Shown: piece by piece, positions 8,756-17,113 of the stretch
Layout: the number at the start of each line of letters is the position of its first letter
Position numbering within the stretch: position 1 is the stretch's first letter
From: Rhodomicrobium vannielii ATCC 17100
Lineage (GTDB): Bacteria > Pseudomonadota > Alphaproteobacteria > Rhizobiales > Rhodomicrobiaceae
Reading direction: 5' to 3'
Length of the DNA stretch: 64,000 bases
Assembly (NCBI RefSeq): GCF_000166055.1
Contig: NC_014664.1
Span: forward strand, 3,131,501-3,195,500
Position numbers and translations under genes: made by a program
The notes under the pieces: model-generated
Seen by the model: the letters and a program-made list of their open reading frames with translations, nothing else
The model's database searches: none
What the model was told of the DNA's origin: nothing

Positions 8756-8966
8756 TGCTGCCGCCTCGCTCTTGCTGTGTCTGCATGTGCGGCACCGTAT
8801 CCGCCGCGACGTAAGGTTCGCGGCACCATAGGCCGCCGAGCCCAAGCCAGGCAATCGAAATTCGGGTTAACGCGAAATCGCGCGCAACCTGTTGCATCTG
8901 CGGCGTCATCGGTCCCGGCGCAGTGAATTTTTAAGCTTGCGCGCCGGCAAACGTATGCGCCTGAGC

Positions 8967-9269
8967 CTATCGCCGCCGGTCGAAGCCGATATAGCCCGCG
9001 CAGGTGTCCTTCACGCGGATATCGGCACCGATGAAGCGGCAAATCTCCGCTTTGAGGTTCGGATTGTCGCGGATTGCGGCGCCGCTGACCCGCGCGCCGT
9101 AGACTTGCGCGACCTTTGCAAGGTTCTCGTCCTCGCACCACGGCGTCACGGCGAGTTGGCCGTTGATCACCTGCGACTCGTCCACGCATTTGATCTTCGC
9201 TGACGAAGGGGCGGCTGTGAGCAACGCCGCCGCAATCGCCAATCCCGCCGAAACAAGGAGCCGGTCCAT
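8967..9269 (-). CDS. Small secreted protein of unknown function
   Basis: A 100-residue protein with a signal peptide (MDRLLVSAGLAIAAALLTAA, cleavage probably after SSA) and four cysteines in the mature part (KCVDE, PWCED, ICRF, DTCAGY), which suggests two disulfides in the periplasm. The ATG at 9269 has GAGG 5 nt upstream; a TTG directly before it is less likely. No family is recognised. It stands between the bactofilin gene and the MacB-type permease, both on the same strand. Confidence 0.7.
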   Translation of the reverse strand: MDRLLVSAGLAIAAALLTAAPSSAKIKCVDESQVINGQLAVTPWCEDENLAKVAQVYGARVSGAAIRDNPNLKAEICRFIGADIRVKDTCAGYIGFDRRR

Positions 9270-9350
9270 CAACGCCTCGTAATGAAGTGTTCACCATAAA
9301 AGAACGGACGCGGGAAAGCGCCAAGGCCCCCCACAGCAGAAGTTTAGGCG

Positions 9351-10559
9351 CTACTCGTGACGAAGCGCCTCGATGGGATCGAGCCGCGCTGCCTTTCGCG
9401 CAGGAAAATAGCCGAATATGATGCCGACCGCAGCCGAAAAGCCGAATGCCAGCGCGATCACCGAGAAGTCGAGCGCCATCGGCACCTTGATCGCGCTCGC
9501 GAGCATCGATGACAGCCCGAGCCCGAGCGCCACGCCGATCAGCCCGCCGAACAGCGACAAAACCACCGCCTCGATGAGAAACTGCGTCAGCACCTGCCCC
9601 GCGAGCGCTCCGATGGCGAGCCGAGTGCCGATCTCGCGCGTGCGCTCCGTCACCGACACGAGCATGATGTTCATGATGCCGATGCCGCCGACGAGGAGGC
9701 TGATCGCGGCGACGGCGGAAAGCAGCCCCGTCAGCACTTTATAAGTGCCCGTGAGCGTGGCGGTGATTTCTTTCATGTCGCGGACGAAGAAATCGTCCTG
9801 ATCGCCAGCCCCGATGCGGCGACGCTCGCGCATGAGCAGTTCGACGGCCTTCAGCGTTTTCCCGGTGGAATGCTGCGCGTCGACCCCAATATAGATATAG
9901 CCGACATCGGTATTGCCCGCGATGCGCCGGTGAAACGTCCGAAGCGGGATCACGACGAGGTCATCCTGATCCTGCCCGAAGGCGGATTCGCCCTTCTCGG
10001 CGAGAACGCCCACGATTTCGCAGCTTATCTTGCCGACGCGCATCGACTGGCCGATGACGTCGCCGCCGCCGAACACTTCGCGCTGGATGGTCTTGCCGAT
10101 AAGGCAGACGGAGCGGCCCGCGCGAAGCTCGCCGTCATTGAAGGCGCGCCCCTCGGCGACGGGCCAATCGCGCGCGGTGAGATACGTCGTCTCCGCGCCG
10201 GTGACGTTCGTGCTCCAGTTCTTGCCGTTGGCGATGGCGGTTGCGGCACGAGTGGCGGCTGGGGCGACGGCGCGCGTGCCGGGGATCTCGCGGCGAATGG
10301 CTTCCGCATCGGCGACTTCGAGCTGACGGGCCACATCTTGCACGCCGCCCGGCCCGACCGCCTGACCGGGGCGCAGCACGAGCAGGTTTGTGCCGAGCTT
10401 CGCGATATCCTGCGTGATTTTTTTCGTCGAACCCTGACCGAGCGTCACCATGGTGATGACCGCCGCGACGCCGATCACCACGCCGAGCGTCGTCAGGAAC
10501 GAGCGCATCAGATTGCGCCGGATCGCCTGCAACGCCAGCTTGATCGTTTCCCAGATCAC
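9351..10559 (-). CDS. MacB-type ABC transporter permease
   Basis: A 402-residue FtsX/MacB permease. It has one N-terminal membrane helix (LTTLGVVIGVAAVITMV), a large periplasmic MacB_PCD domain (about residues 45-240) and three C-terminal helices. The cytoplasmic motif VSVTERTREIGTRLAIGA and the ending FPARKAARLDPIEALRHE are both typical. It overlaps the ATPase gene by 4 nt. With the adaptor and ATPase upstream it would form a tripartite exporter for antibiotics, peptides or lipoprotein-like substrates; the substrate cannot be told from sequence. Confidence 0.93.
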   Translation of the reverse strand: MIWETIKLALQAIRRNLMRSFLTTLGVVIGVAAVITMVTLGQGSTKKITQDIAKLGTNLLVLRPGQAVGPGGVQDVARQLEVADAEAIRREIPGTRAVAPAATRAATAIANGKNWSTNVTGAETTYLTARDWPVAEGRAFNDGELRAGRSVCLIGKTIQREVFGGGDVIGQSMRVGKISCEIVGVLAEKGESAFGQDQDDLVVIPLRTFHRRIAGNTDVGYIYIGVDAQHSTGKTLKAVELLMRERRRIGAGDQDDFFVRDMKEITATLTGTYKVLTGLLSAVAAISLLVGGIGIMNIMLVSVTERTREIGTRLAIGALAGQVLTQFLIEAVVLSLFGGLIGVALGLGLSSMLASAIKVPMALDFSVIALAFGFSAAVGIIFGYFPARKAARLDPIEALRHE

Positions 10560-11335
10560 GGCGCGATGGCCCTTTCCTCGATGCGGCTCACGCGGCCGTC
10601 CTCCACATGCAGAACGCGCGATGCATAGGCCGCCATCTCGGGCTCATGCGTGACAAGGATGACAGTCAAACCGGCATCGCGGTTGAGCGCGGTGAGAAGG
10701 TCCATGATTTCGCGGCTGCGCGCGCTGTCGAGGTTGCCGGTCGGTTCGTCGGCAAGCATGACCGACGGTTCGGAGACGAGCGCACGGGCGATGGCGACGC
10801 GCTGTTGCTGGCCGCCGGAAAGCTCGGCGGGTGTGTGCTTCTCGCGTCCCGAAAGGCCAACGAGCGCAAGCGCCGCCCGCGCGCGTTCGCGGCGCTCCGA
10901 ACGCCCCATGCCGCGATAGATGAGCGGCATCTCCACATTATCGATAGCGCTCGTGCGCGTCAGGAGGTTGAAGCCCTGGAACACGAAGCCAAGGTAGTGG
11001 CGGCGAAGCAGCGCGCGTTGCACGCGGTCGAGCGAGCCGACATCGACACCCATGAACAGATATTCGCCGCTCGTCGGCGTATCGAGGCAGGCGAGAATGT
11101 TCATCGCGGTGGACTTGCCGGAGCCGGACGGCCCCATGATCGCGACGAACTCGCCACGGCCGATGGACAGATCCATACGGTCGAGCGCGCGCACGGTCGC
11201 CTCACCGCTGCCGTAGAGCTTCGACACCTGCCTGAACTCGGCCAGCGTTTCCACCGCACCCTCTTTTACGGTCCCTGCTGCCGCGGGTCGAAATGGCCGC
11301 GCCGCTGGCGGGGGAAGAACAAGCTCGCCGGGCAT
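10556..11335 (-). CDS. MacB/LolD-type ABC transporter ATPase
   Basis: A 259-residue ATP-binding subunit. Walker A is GPSGSGKST, the signature is LSGGQQQRVAIARAL and Walker B is VMLADEPTGNLDS, the last characteristic of the MacB/LolD/FtsE subfamily. The ATG at 11335 has GGAG 9 nt upstream and gives a 25-residue proline/alanine-rich extension before the ABC domain. It is co-directional with adaptor and permease but separated from the adaptor by about 200 nt that hold two large inverted repeats. Confidence 0.93.
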   Translation of the reverse strand: MPGELVLPPPAARPFRPAAAGTVKEGAVETLAEFRQVSKLYGSGEATVRALDRMDLSIGRGEFVAIMGPSGSGKSTAMNILACLDTPTSGEYLFMGVDVGSLDRVQRALLRRHYLGFVFQGFNLLTRTSAIDNVEMPLIYRGMGRSERRERARAALALVGLSGREKHTPAELSGGQQQRVAIARALVSEPSVMLADEPTGNLDSARSREIMDLLTALNRDAGLTVILVTHEPEMAAYASRVLHVEDGRVSRIEERAIAP

Positions 11336-11378
11336 GTGGTCGGTCTCCGTCGAGGGTTGATCCAGAGGCTTTCGGCTT

Positions 11379-11444
11379 GTGGTCCGATCCCGACATTTGC
11401 ATCCGTTCGCAGCACCTCGTGAGCAAATGTCGGAATCGGACCAC
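11379..11444. repeat. Large inverted repeat, 22-nt arms
   Basis: Arms 11379-11400 and 11423-11444 are inverted copies with 21 of 22 positions matching (one C/T difference) around a 22-nt loop. It lies in the gap between adaptor and ATPase genes. The outer end AATCGGACCAC recurs at 23068-23078 in another intergenic repeat region, so this is probably part of a dispersed REP-like family rather than a one-off terminator; there is no T tract. Confidence 0.75.
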
Positions 11445-11460
11445 TAGCAACTTGATGATT

Positions 11461-11535
11461 TAGTGGAGCTTTTGAATTTGACATTTGAGCGAGAGCTCGC
11501 TGCAACCGGACTTAAATGTCAAATTCGCTCCACTA
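11461..11535. repeat. Second inverted repeat overlapping the adaptor stop codon
   Basis: Left arm 11461-11486 and right arm 11514-11535 are inverted copies except for four extra Ts in the left arm (TAGTGGAGC, then TTTT, then GAATTTGACATTT). The right arm includes the stop codon of the adaptor gene (TAG on the minus strand at 11535-11533). It lies 16 nt from the previous inverted repeat. In the mRNA it would form a long stem right after the adaptor gene and might affect how much of the downstream ATPase and permease is made. Confidence 0.7.
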
Positions 11536-12789
11536 GCTCGCGCCGTCTTCAAGATCGGTGATGACCTCCGCGCCCGCATCGAGCCCCGCCTTCACCTGCG
11601 TGACAGACTTGTCGCTCGGCCCGACCCTGATCCGCAGCGCCAACGGCTTGCCGTCCTTCAGCACGTAGACGCGGCGTTCGTTCGTGCTGGTATCGGCGAC
11701 GGGCGTCGTCGGCTGCATGCGCGGCATCTTGAAGAGTGAGAAGCCGCCGCGTTCCTTCTTCGGCGGCGGGGGCGGCGCGAAACGCAGCGCCGCGTTCGGG
11801 ATCAGCACGGCGTCTTTCGCCTCATCCACGACAATGTCCGCCGTGGCCGTCATGCCCGGCCGCAGCACGAGGTCGGGATTGTCCGCGCGCAGGATCGCCT
11901 TGTAGGTTACGACATGATTTGTCGTGTCGGACGCGAAGCGGACCTGCTCGATCCGTGCCGGGAAGCGTCGCCCCGGATACGCTTCCACCGTGAAGGTCGC
12001 CTTCTGACCGACGCGCACCTTGCCGACATCGGCCTCGTCCACATCGACGCGAAGTTCTACACGCTTCAGGTTTTCAGCGATGATGAACAGGATAGGCGGC
12101 TGGAAGCTCGCCGCCACGGTCTGCCCCGGCTCGACGCTGCGCTTCAGCACCACGCCATCCACCGGCGAATAAAGTTTCGTCTTGGAGAGCGCGGTTTCGT
12201 TCTGCTTCAACTCGGCTTCCGCGACGCGCACATCCGCTCTCGCGCTGTCGACGGTCGCGGTCGAGCGCCCCAGATCGGCGCGGGCGAAGTCGAGCGCGGT
12301 ATCGGAGGTGAAGCGCGACGCATTCAGCGATTTCTGCCGGTCGAAATTCTTGGAGCGTTCGAAAGCCGTTGCCTCGGCCTGAACGACACGGGCTTTCGCG
12401 GCGGCAAGCGCTGCCCTGCTGCGCTCGACCATCGCGTTCAGCGTGACCGTGTCGAGTTCGGCCACGACCTGCCCGGCCTTCACCACGTCGTTGTGATCGA
12501 CGAGCACCTTGCGGATGATGCCGGAAAGCTCGCTCGAAACCTCAACCTGATTGGTGGGGTACACCGTGCCCGTCGCGGTGACGGTGACGGTAAGCTCGCC
12601 CTTCACTGCGGGTTCGGTGACATAGACGGGCCCGCTCGTCCCGCTCCTTTGGAAATAGGCGTAATAAGCTCCGCCCAAAGCGACGGCAGCCAGCATCAAC
12701 CAGAGCCACCGGAAAGAACGCCGCTTTCTCCTGACGCCAAGGACGGCGCGGATGTCACCGGCTTCCGGCTGTCTTTCGATCACGTTCAT
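11533..12789 (-). CDS. HlyD/MacA-type periplasmic adaptor
   Basis: Membrane-fusion protein of 418 residues: an N-terminal anchor helix (FRWLWLMLAAVALGGAYYAY), a lipoyl/barrel-sandwich domain with GTVYPTNQVEVSSELSG, a long alpha-hairpin (about residues 110-185) and beta-barrel and membrane-proximal domains. It would bridge the MacB-type permease to an outer-membrane channel, which is not encoded nearby. I took ATG 12789; a TTG at 12801 would add four residues. It is the first gene of the three-gene minus-strand operon. Confidence 0.92.
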   Translation of the reverse strand: MNVIERQPEAGDIRAVLGVRRKRRSFRWLWLMLAAVALGGAYYAYFQRSGTSGPVYVTEPAVKGELTVTVTATGTVYPTNQVEVSSELSGIIRKVLVDHNDVVKAGQVVAELDTVTLNAMVERSRAALAAAKARVVQAEATAFERSKNFDRQKSLNASRFTSDTALDFARADLGRSTATVDSARADVRVAEAELKQNETALSKTKLYSPVDGVVLKRSVEPGQTVAASFQPPILFIIAENLKRVELRVDVDEADVGKVRVGQKATFTVEAYPGRRFPARIEQVRFASDTTNHVVTYKAILRADNPDLVLRPGMTATADIVVDEAKDAVLIPNAALRFAPPPPPKKERGGFSLFKMPRMQPTTPVADTSTNERRVYVLKDGKPLALRIRVGPSDKSVTQVKAGLDAGAEVITDLEDGAS

Positions 12790-13459
12790 GGTCGTGCCCA
12801 AGCTTACGCAAAACTAATACCCACAAAGTGCGGGTGTACACCTGAGAGCTTAAACTTCTTCCATAGTATCACCGTGAAGGGGAAATAGATAATTTTAAGT
12901 GGCTGACGCCGCTACGCTCCAGCTGTTCTGCTGGGTTGTGCAATAATTACCGGAATGTCTTTACATTCTCGCGAAATTGTCAGGGTAGCGGTCTGTGGTT
13001 GGGCTCTGGCAGAGGTTCACAAGCTTCTACGGTTGGTACCCAGGTTCCTCACCCCGATGCGGGTGCTTGCGTAGATGGCCCGGCGCGCCTGCGACAAATG
13101 CGCAACGGCGCCGCCCGGACGGACGTTTATTCGCCAATTCGAATATATGCAGCAATTTCCGCTGGATAGGTGAAGTGGCGGGCGTTGTCTCGGGCGCTAA
13201 TCCCGCCATATCAAGTATATTTCACAATCTATGCGCGAGTAATAAGGTAATAATACAACCAAAAATAGCAATCTTGTTGCATTGAGGTTACATGTCTGGC
13301 CCAACTGCATACCGTTTTATTGTCGACCAGATACACCCGCTCGAATCGATGCTAGCTCTACAGCGTCGGGCGATTCAAGAACTTGGGAAAGCCTATCGGG
13401 TTTTCTCGCACGCGTTGGCGTTGCGTCGAGTTTCTGGGCAATTTTAGGGGACTACACAA
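12790..13459. other. 670-nt intergenic region without a convincing gene
   Basis: It separates the divergently read adaptor (minus) and first porin-like gene (plus) and must hold both promoters. Open frames at 12936-13169 and 12995-13285 exist, but they overlap in different frames, have no ribosome-binding site and show no protein character. The stretch 13200-13290 is clearly more A+T rich than the surroundings. I see no RNA gene. Confidence 0.6.
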
Positions 13460-14224
13460 ATGAACAAGACACTCATCGCGACCGCGTCGGTTGCGGCTCT
13501 CCTTGCCATGGGCGGTTCCGCGCTCGCTGGCGACCTTTATGCCAAGGGCGGTTACAAGGACGCTCCCGTCGTCGTTGCGGAACCCACCTGGACCGGCTTT
13601 CACCTCGGCCTCGGCGTCGGCGGCGCTGCCGTGAACCACGAAATCGACGCTGGCCTCTATGATGTTAGGTCCGGCGAGAGCAAATCGATTGCTGGCATTG
13701 ACGGCATCAGCGGCACGGGCGTCTTCGGTACGGTCGAGGTCGGCTACGATCGTCAGTACGGCAACTTCGTCGGCGGTATCTTTTTCAACTACGACTTCGG
13801 CGACGATATCAGCACCGATGTGTCGCTGCTCGGCCACGATCTCGCCTCTGTTAAGCAGACCGACTCCTGGACAGTCGGCGGCCGCCTCGGCTACCTCGTC
13901 AATGCCAGCACGTTGGCCTACGTTCTCGGCGGCTATACTGAGTCGACCTTCGAACTCTCAGTGCCGGTTGCGAACTTCTCGACGGACGATACATTCTCCG
14001 GCTGGACGGTCGGTGGCGGTCTTGAAACCAAGCTGACCAGCAGCCTGTCGCTGAAGGGCGAATATCGTTACACCGAGTTCGACACCAACACTTACAAGAC
14101 CGGACCGTTGTTCTGCCATATTGGCGCGTACGCCGACATCGACACGTCCGTCCAGACGGCTCGCCTCGTGCTCTCCTACAAGGCCGACCTGTTCGGCGGT
14201 GAACTTCCTGTCCCGCTGAAGTAG
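13460..14224 (+). CDS. Omp25/31-type outer-membrane beta-barrel protein (copy 1)
   Basis: A 254-residue outer-membrane protein with a signal peptide ending ALAGDLYAK. The beta-barrel shows alternating patterns: WTGFHLGLGVGGAAVNHE, VEVGYDRQYGNFVGG, RLGYLVNASTLAYVLGGYT, GGGLETKL, LKGEYRYTEFDTN. It ends with the typical last strand (RLVLSYKADLFGG). The family is Omp25/Omp31-like, major surface proteins of Hyphomicrobiales. The ribosome-binding site is TTAGGGG. It is followed by a near-copy 330 nt downstream; the two share the same layout and most barrel motifs. Confidence 0.9.
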   Translation: MNKTLIATASVAALLAMGGSALAGDLYAKGGYKDAPVVVAEPTWTGFHLGLGVGGAAVNHEIDAGLYDVRSGESKSIAGIDGISGTGVFGTVEVGYDRQYGNFVGGIFFNYDFGDDISTDVSLLGHDLASVKQTDSWTVGGRLGYLVNASTLAYVLGGYTESTFELSVPVANFSTDDTFSGWTVGGGLETKLTSSLSLKGEYRYTEFDTNTYKTGPLFCHIGAYADIDTSVQTARLVLSYKADLFGGELPVPLK

Positions 14225-14261
14225 CCCTCTCAGCGCACTGACCGTCCCCCATCAGGTCAGC

Positions 14262-14290
14262 GAAGCGCTCCTGCGAAAGCTGGAGCGCTT
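14262..14290 (+). terminator. 3' hairpin after porin-like gene 1
   Basis: AAGCGCTCC (14262-14270) pairs with GGAGCGCTT (14282-14290) around TGCGAAAGCT plus one base. The core GCTCCTGCGAAAGC is repeated after the second porin-like gene, so the element was copied with the gene or is kept for a role in the transcript. The T tract after it is weak. Confidence 0.6.
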
Positions 14291-14321
14291 TGGCTTTCCG
14301 GGGGGACGCATTGCTACGCAC

Positions 14322-14347
14322 GCCCCGCGAAAGCGGGGCTTTCTTTT
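14322..14347 (+). terminator. Intrinsic terminator
   Basis: Perfect 7-bp stem GCCCCGC/GCGGGGC closed by a GAAA tetraloop and followed by TTCTTTTT. This is the strongest terminator between the two porin-like genes, so the two genes probably have separate promoters. Confidence 0.85.
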
Positions 14348-14555
14348 TGTGGCGCCCCCCTCCCCCTGCCCGCCACGCTGTTGCTCTCTAGCAACATCCA
14401 TCGCAGGTTGTGCAACTTATACGCGAAATGACGTGCAAGCACTCCCGAATCGCCTCTAAGAATTGGTGGTCGTTTCGAAGTCCGACCATGCTTTTGGGTT
14501 TGGCTTTCCCGTAGGCGTTGCGTTCGCGTTGCAACTTTTGGGGAACATTCTCACA

Positions 14556-15305
14556 ATGAAGAAGACATTTGTGGCGGCTGCGTCGGCGGCTGCGATTTTC
14601 GCGATGAGCGGCTCTGCGCTCGCCGGCGATCTCTATGCGAAGAGCGGCTACAAGGACGCGCCGATCGTCGTCGCTGAACCCACCTGGACCGGCTTCTACA
14701 TCGGCCTCGGTGTCGGCGGCCAGGCGGTGAACCACGAACTCTCCGCCTCGGATTTTGACGCAGGCGACGAAGAGTGGATTGGCGATTTGAATGGCGTCAG
14801 CGGCACGGGCGTGATCGGCACGGTTGAAGTCGGTTACGATCGCCAGTTCGGCAACATCGTTGCAGGCGTATTCTTCAACTACGACTTTGGCGATGACGTC
14901 AGCAGCAGCCTTCGCATTGAAGATCTCAATGTTAACGCCAAGCAGACCGATTCCTGGACTGCTGGCGGCCGTCTCGGCTATCTCGTCAATCCCGGCACGC
15001 TGGCTTACGTCCTCGGCGGCTACACGCAGTCGACCTTCGAACTCGGCTTTCCCGGCTTTGGCTCGGCGGACGACACGTTCGCCGGCTGGACGGTTGGCGG
15101 CGGCCTCGAAACCCGCCTTTCCGGCAACTGGTATCTGAAGGGCGAATATCGCTTCACGGAGTTCGATACGAACAGATACACCCTGGTTGATGAAGATGGC
15201 GATGGGATTGGCGCAAGCGTCGATACCTCCGTGCAGACGGTTCGCCTCGTGCTCTCCTACAAGGCAAACCTGTTCGGCAGCGACCTTTCCGTCCCGCTGA
15301 AGTAG
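14556..15305 (+). CDS. Omp25/31-type outer-membrane beta-barrel protein (copy 2)
   Basis: A 249-residue paralogue of the preceding porin-like protein. The signal peptide MKKTFVAAASAAAIFAMSG leads to ALAGDLYAKSGYKDAP, and the barrel motifs match copy 1 strand by strand (VEVGYDRQFGNIVAG, RLGYLVNPGTLAYVLGGYT, LKGEYRFTEFDTN). The C-terminus RLVLSYKANLFGS is almost the same as in copy 1, while the surface loops differ. The frame is open to 14463, but ATG 14556 gives the proper signal peptide. The pair is a tandem duplication. Confidence 0.9.
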   Translation: MKKTFVAAASAAAIFAMSGSALAGDLYAKSGYKDAPIVVAEPTWTGFYIGLGVGGQAVNHELSASDFDAGDEEWIGDLNGVSGTGVIGTVEVGYDRQFGNIVAGVFFNYDFGDDVSSSLRIEDLNVNAKQTDSWTAGGRLGYLVNPGTLAYVLGGYTQSTFELGFPGFGSADDTFAGWTVGGGLETRLSGNWYLKGEYRFTEFDTNRYTLVDEDGDGIGASVDTSVQTVRLVLSYKANLFGSDLSVPLK

Positions 15306-15344
15306 TCGTGCTCCCCGCGCATTGAGTCCCGCCCCACGGGTCGC

Positions 15345-15374
15345 GAGACGCTCCTGCGAAAGCCGGAGCGTCTC
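15345..15374 (+). terminator. 3' hairpin after porin-like gene 2
   Basis: GAGACGCTCC (15345-15354) pairs with GGAGCGTCTC (15365-15374), a perfect 10-bp stem with a TGCGAAAGCC loop. The core is the same as in the hairpin after copy 1, with compensating changes in the outer stem (AAGC/GCTT there, GAGAC/GTCTC here). No clear T run follows. Confidence 0.65.
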
Positions 15375-15436
15375 GTTGTTCGTGGGACGGGTCGCGGCAC
15401 TACCCGCGCCCGTGTCGGATCAATCCGCTCGTGTTG

Positions 15437-15490
15437 ATTCAACCTGATGTGTGCATCCGTCTCTATCTCTTAAGCGAGAGACGGTTTTGC
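15437..15490. repeat. REP-like intergenic repeat, unit A
   Basis: It contains TTCAACCTGAT (15438-15448) and a stem CCGTCTCT...AGAGACGG (15457-15484). Both parts recur, in the other order, in the region 22946-23063. It lies between the second porin-like gene and lemA. Confidence 0.55.
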
Positions 15491-15597
15491 CGATAAAATT
15501 GCGACGCAAACCGATCGAAACGGGTTCTTGCGAATTGAAGCGTACCCTTGGCCGCACTACGTAGCTTTTGCTTCGAGGCAGTTATCAGGGGAAGCCG

Positions 15598-16227
15598 ATG
15601 CTAAACCGTTCGATATTCCGGCTCGCGCCCGCAGCGGCGCTGATTGCGGTCGCGCTCGTGCTGTCGGGCTGCGGCGTCAACACCATTCCGTCCTACGAGC
15701 AGCAGGCGAAAGCCGCGTGGTCGGAGGTGCAGAATCAATACAAGCGCCGCGCGGATCTGATCCCGAACCTCGTCGAAACCGTGAAAGGTTTTGCCGCGCA
15801 GGAGAAATCCGTGCTGGAAGGGGTCGTCGAGGCGCGCGCCAAGGCCACGCAGGCGCAGATCAACGTGCCGCCGGATATTCTCACCAACCCGGAAGCGATG
15901 AAGAACTTCCAGGCCGCGCAGGCGCAGCTTACGGGCGCGCTCGGGCGGTTGCTTGCCACCGTCGAGAATTACCCCGACCTGAAGTCGAACCAGAATTTCC
16001 TCGCGCTACAAAACCAGATCGAGGGGACGGAGAACCGCATCGCCATCGCGCGGCGGGACTATATTCAGGCCGTCCGGCTGTATAATACCGAGCTGAACAC
16101 CTTCCCCGGTCGCATCTGGAAGTCGGTTCTCTATTCCAACGCGAAGGATATGGCGACGTTCGAGGTGCCGGTCGAAGAGACGCAGACGCCGAAGGTCGAT
16201 TTCGGAACGAACAAGCCGAAGCAGTAG
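15598..16227 (+). CDS. LemA-family lipoprotein
   Basis: A 209-residue LemA protein. The N-terminal signal ends in a lipobox (LSGC), so it is probably a lipoprotein. The conserved LemA start of the helical domain follows (SEVQNQYKRRADLIPNLVETVK), and after it NQIEGTENRIAIARRDY and the family ending with FPGRIW. ATG 15598 has AGGGGAA upstream. LemA genes very often stand before TPM-domain genes, as here, but the function of the pair is not settled; an envelope role is inferred. Confidence 0.92.
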   Translation: MLNRSIFRLAPAAALIAVALVLSGCGVNTIPSYEQQAKAAWSEVQNQYKRRADLIPNLVETVKGFAAQEKSVLEGVVEARAKATQAQINVPPDILTNPEAMKNFQAAQAQLTGALGRLLATVENYPDLKSNQNFLALQNQIEGTENRIAIARRDYIQAVRLYNTELNTFPGRIWKSVLYSNAKDMATFEVPVEETQTPKVDFGTNKPKQ

Positions 16228-16236
16228 CGAGCCAAC

Positions 16237-17103
16237 ATGAGCATCGCGCGGCGGGGTGAACATGGCGTCCCGGAGCGGCCTCGTGCCGCTGCCGGGATGG
16301 CGCTTTTCGCGGGGCTGGCGCGGCTTGCTGCGGCGCTCGTTCTGCTGGCGCTCATCGCCGCTGCGCTCGGAACTGCTCGTGCCGCGCCGACGTTCCCGCC
16401 GCTCACCGGCCGCGTGGTCGATAACGCGAACCTGCTCAGCCCCGCCGACAAGGCCGCGCTCAATGCCGAACTCGCGGCGCTTGAGGCGAAGTCGAGCGAC
16501 CAACTCGTCGTCTTCACCACGCCATCGCTGCAAGGCTATCCCATCGAGGATTACGGCTATCAGCTCGGCCGCGCATGGGGAATCGGCCAGAAGGCCACGA
16601 ACAACGGCGCGCTGCTCATCGTCGCCCCAAACGAACGCAAGGTGCGCATCGAGGTCGGGCGCGGGCTTGAACCGCAACTGACCGACCTGCTTTCGTCGCA
16701 GATCATCCGCAACACCATCCTGCCGCGCTTCAAGCGGGGCGACTTCGCGGGCGGCATCAAGGCGGGCGTGACCGACATCCGCGATGTGATGCTTGGCGAC
16801 GCCGAGGCCGTGAAGGAGCGCGTGGCGAAGCGACCGGCCGAGCGACGCGACGCGGACGAGACGGAAGCGCTGATTACGTTCTTCATCATCCTCGCGATCT
16901 TTATCTTCATCGCGTGGGCGCAATCGCAGCAGGGAAACCGGCCGCTTTCGACGTCCGGGCCGTTCAACCGGCGCAGCGGGTATGGCGGCCCGATCGTCTT
17001 CCCCGGCGGCTGGGACGGCGGGCGGCGTGGCGGCGACGGAGGCGGCTGGTCCGGCGGTGGCGGCGGGGATTTCGGCGGCGGCGGCGCATCCGGCGACTGG
17101 TAG
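16237..17103 (+). CDS. TPM-domain (YgcG-like) membrane protein 1
   Basis: A 288-residue protein with an N-terminal hydrophobic signal/anchor (about residues 30-48) and a TPM domain (about 55-180) with LTGRVVDNANLLSP, DYGYQLGRAWGIGQK and GALLIVAPNERKVRIEVGRGLE. A membrane helix follows (ALITFFIILAIFIFIAWA) and then a long glycine-rich tail. This architecture, a periplasmic TPM domain with a glycine-rich end, is normal for the LemA partner. It begins 9 nt after lemA and is separated from the next TPM gene by 10 nt. Confidence 0.9.
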   Translation: MSIARRGEHGVPERPRAAAGMALFAGLARLAAALVLLALIAAALGTARAAPTFPPLTGRVVDNANLLSPADKAALNAELAALEAKSSDQLVVFTTPSLQGYPIEDYGYQLGRAWGIGQKATNNGALLIVAPNERKVRIEVGRGLEPQLTDLLSSQIIRNTILPRFKRGDFAGGIKAGVTDIRDVMLGDAEAVKERVAKRPAERRDADETEALITFFIILAIFIFIAWAQSQQGNRPLSTSGPFNRRSGYGGPIVFPGGWDGGRRGGDGGGWSGGGGGDFGGGGASGDW

Positions 17104-17113
17104 GGAGGCACAC

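Noticed and set aside
12936-13285. Two overlapping open frames upstream of the porin-like genes
   Set aside because: No ribosome-binding site, odd composition and no recognisable domain; I treat the region as non-coding.
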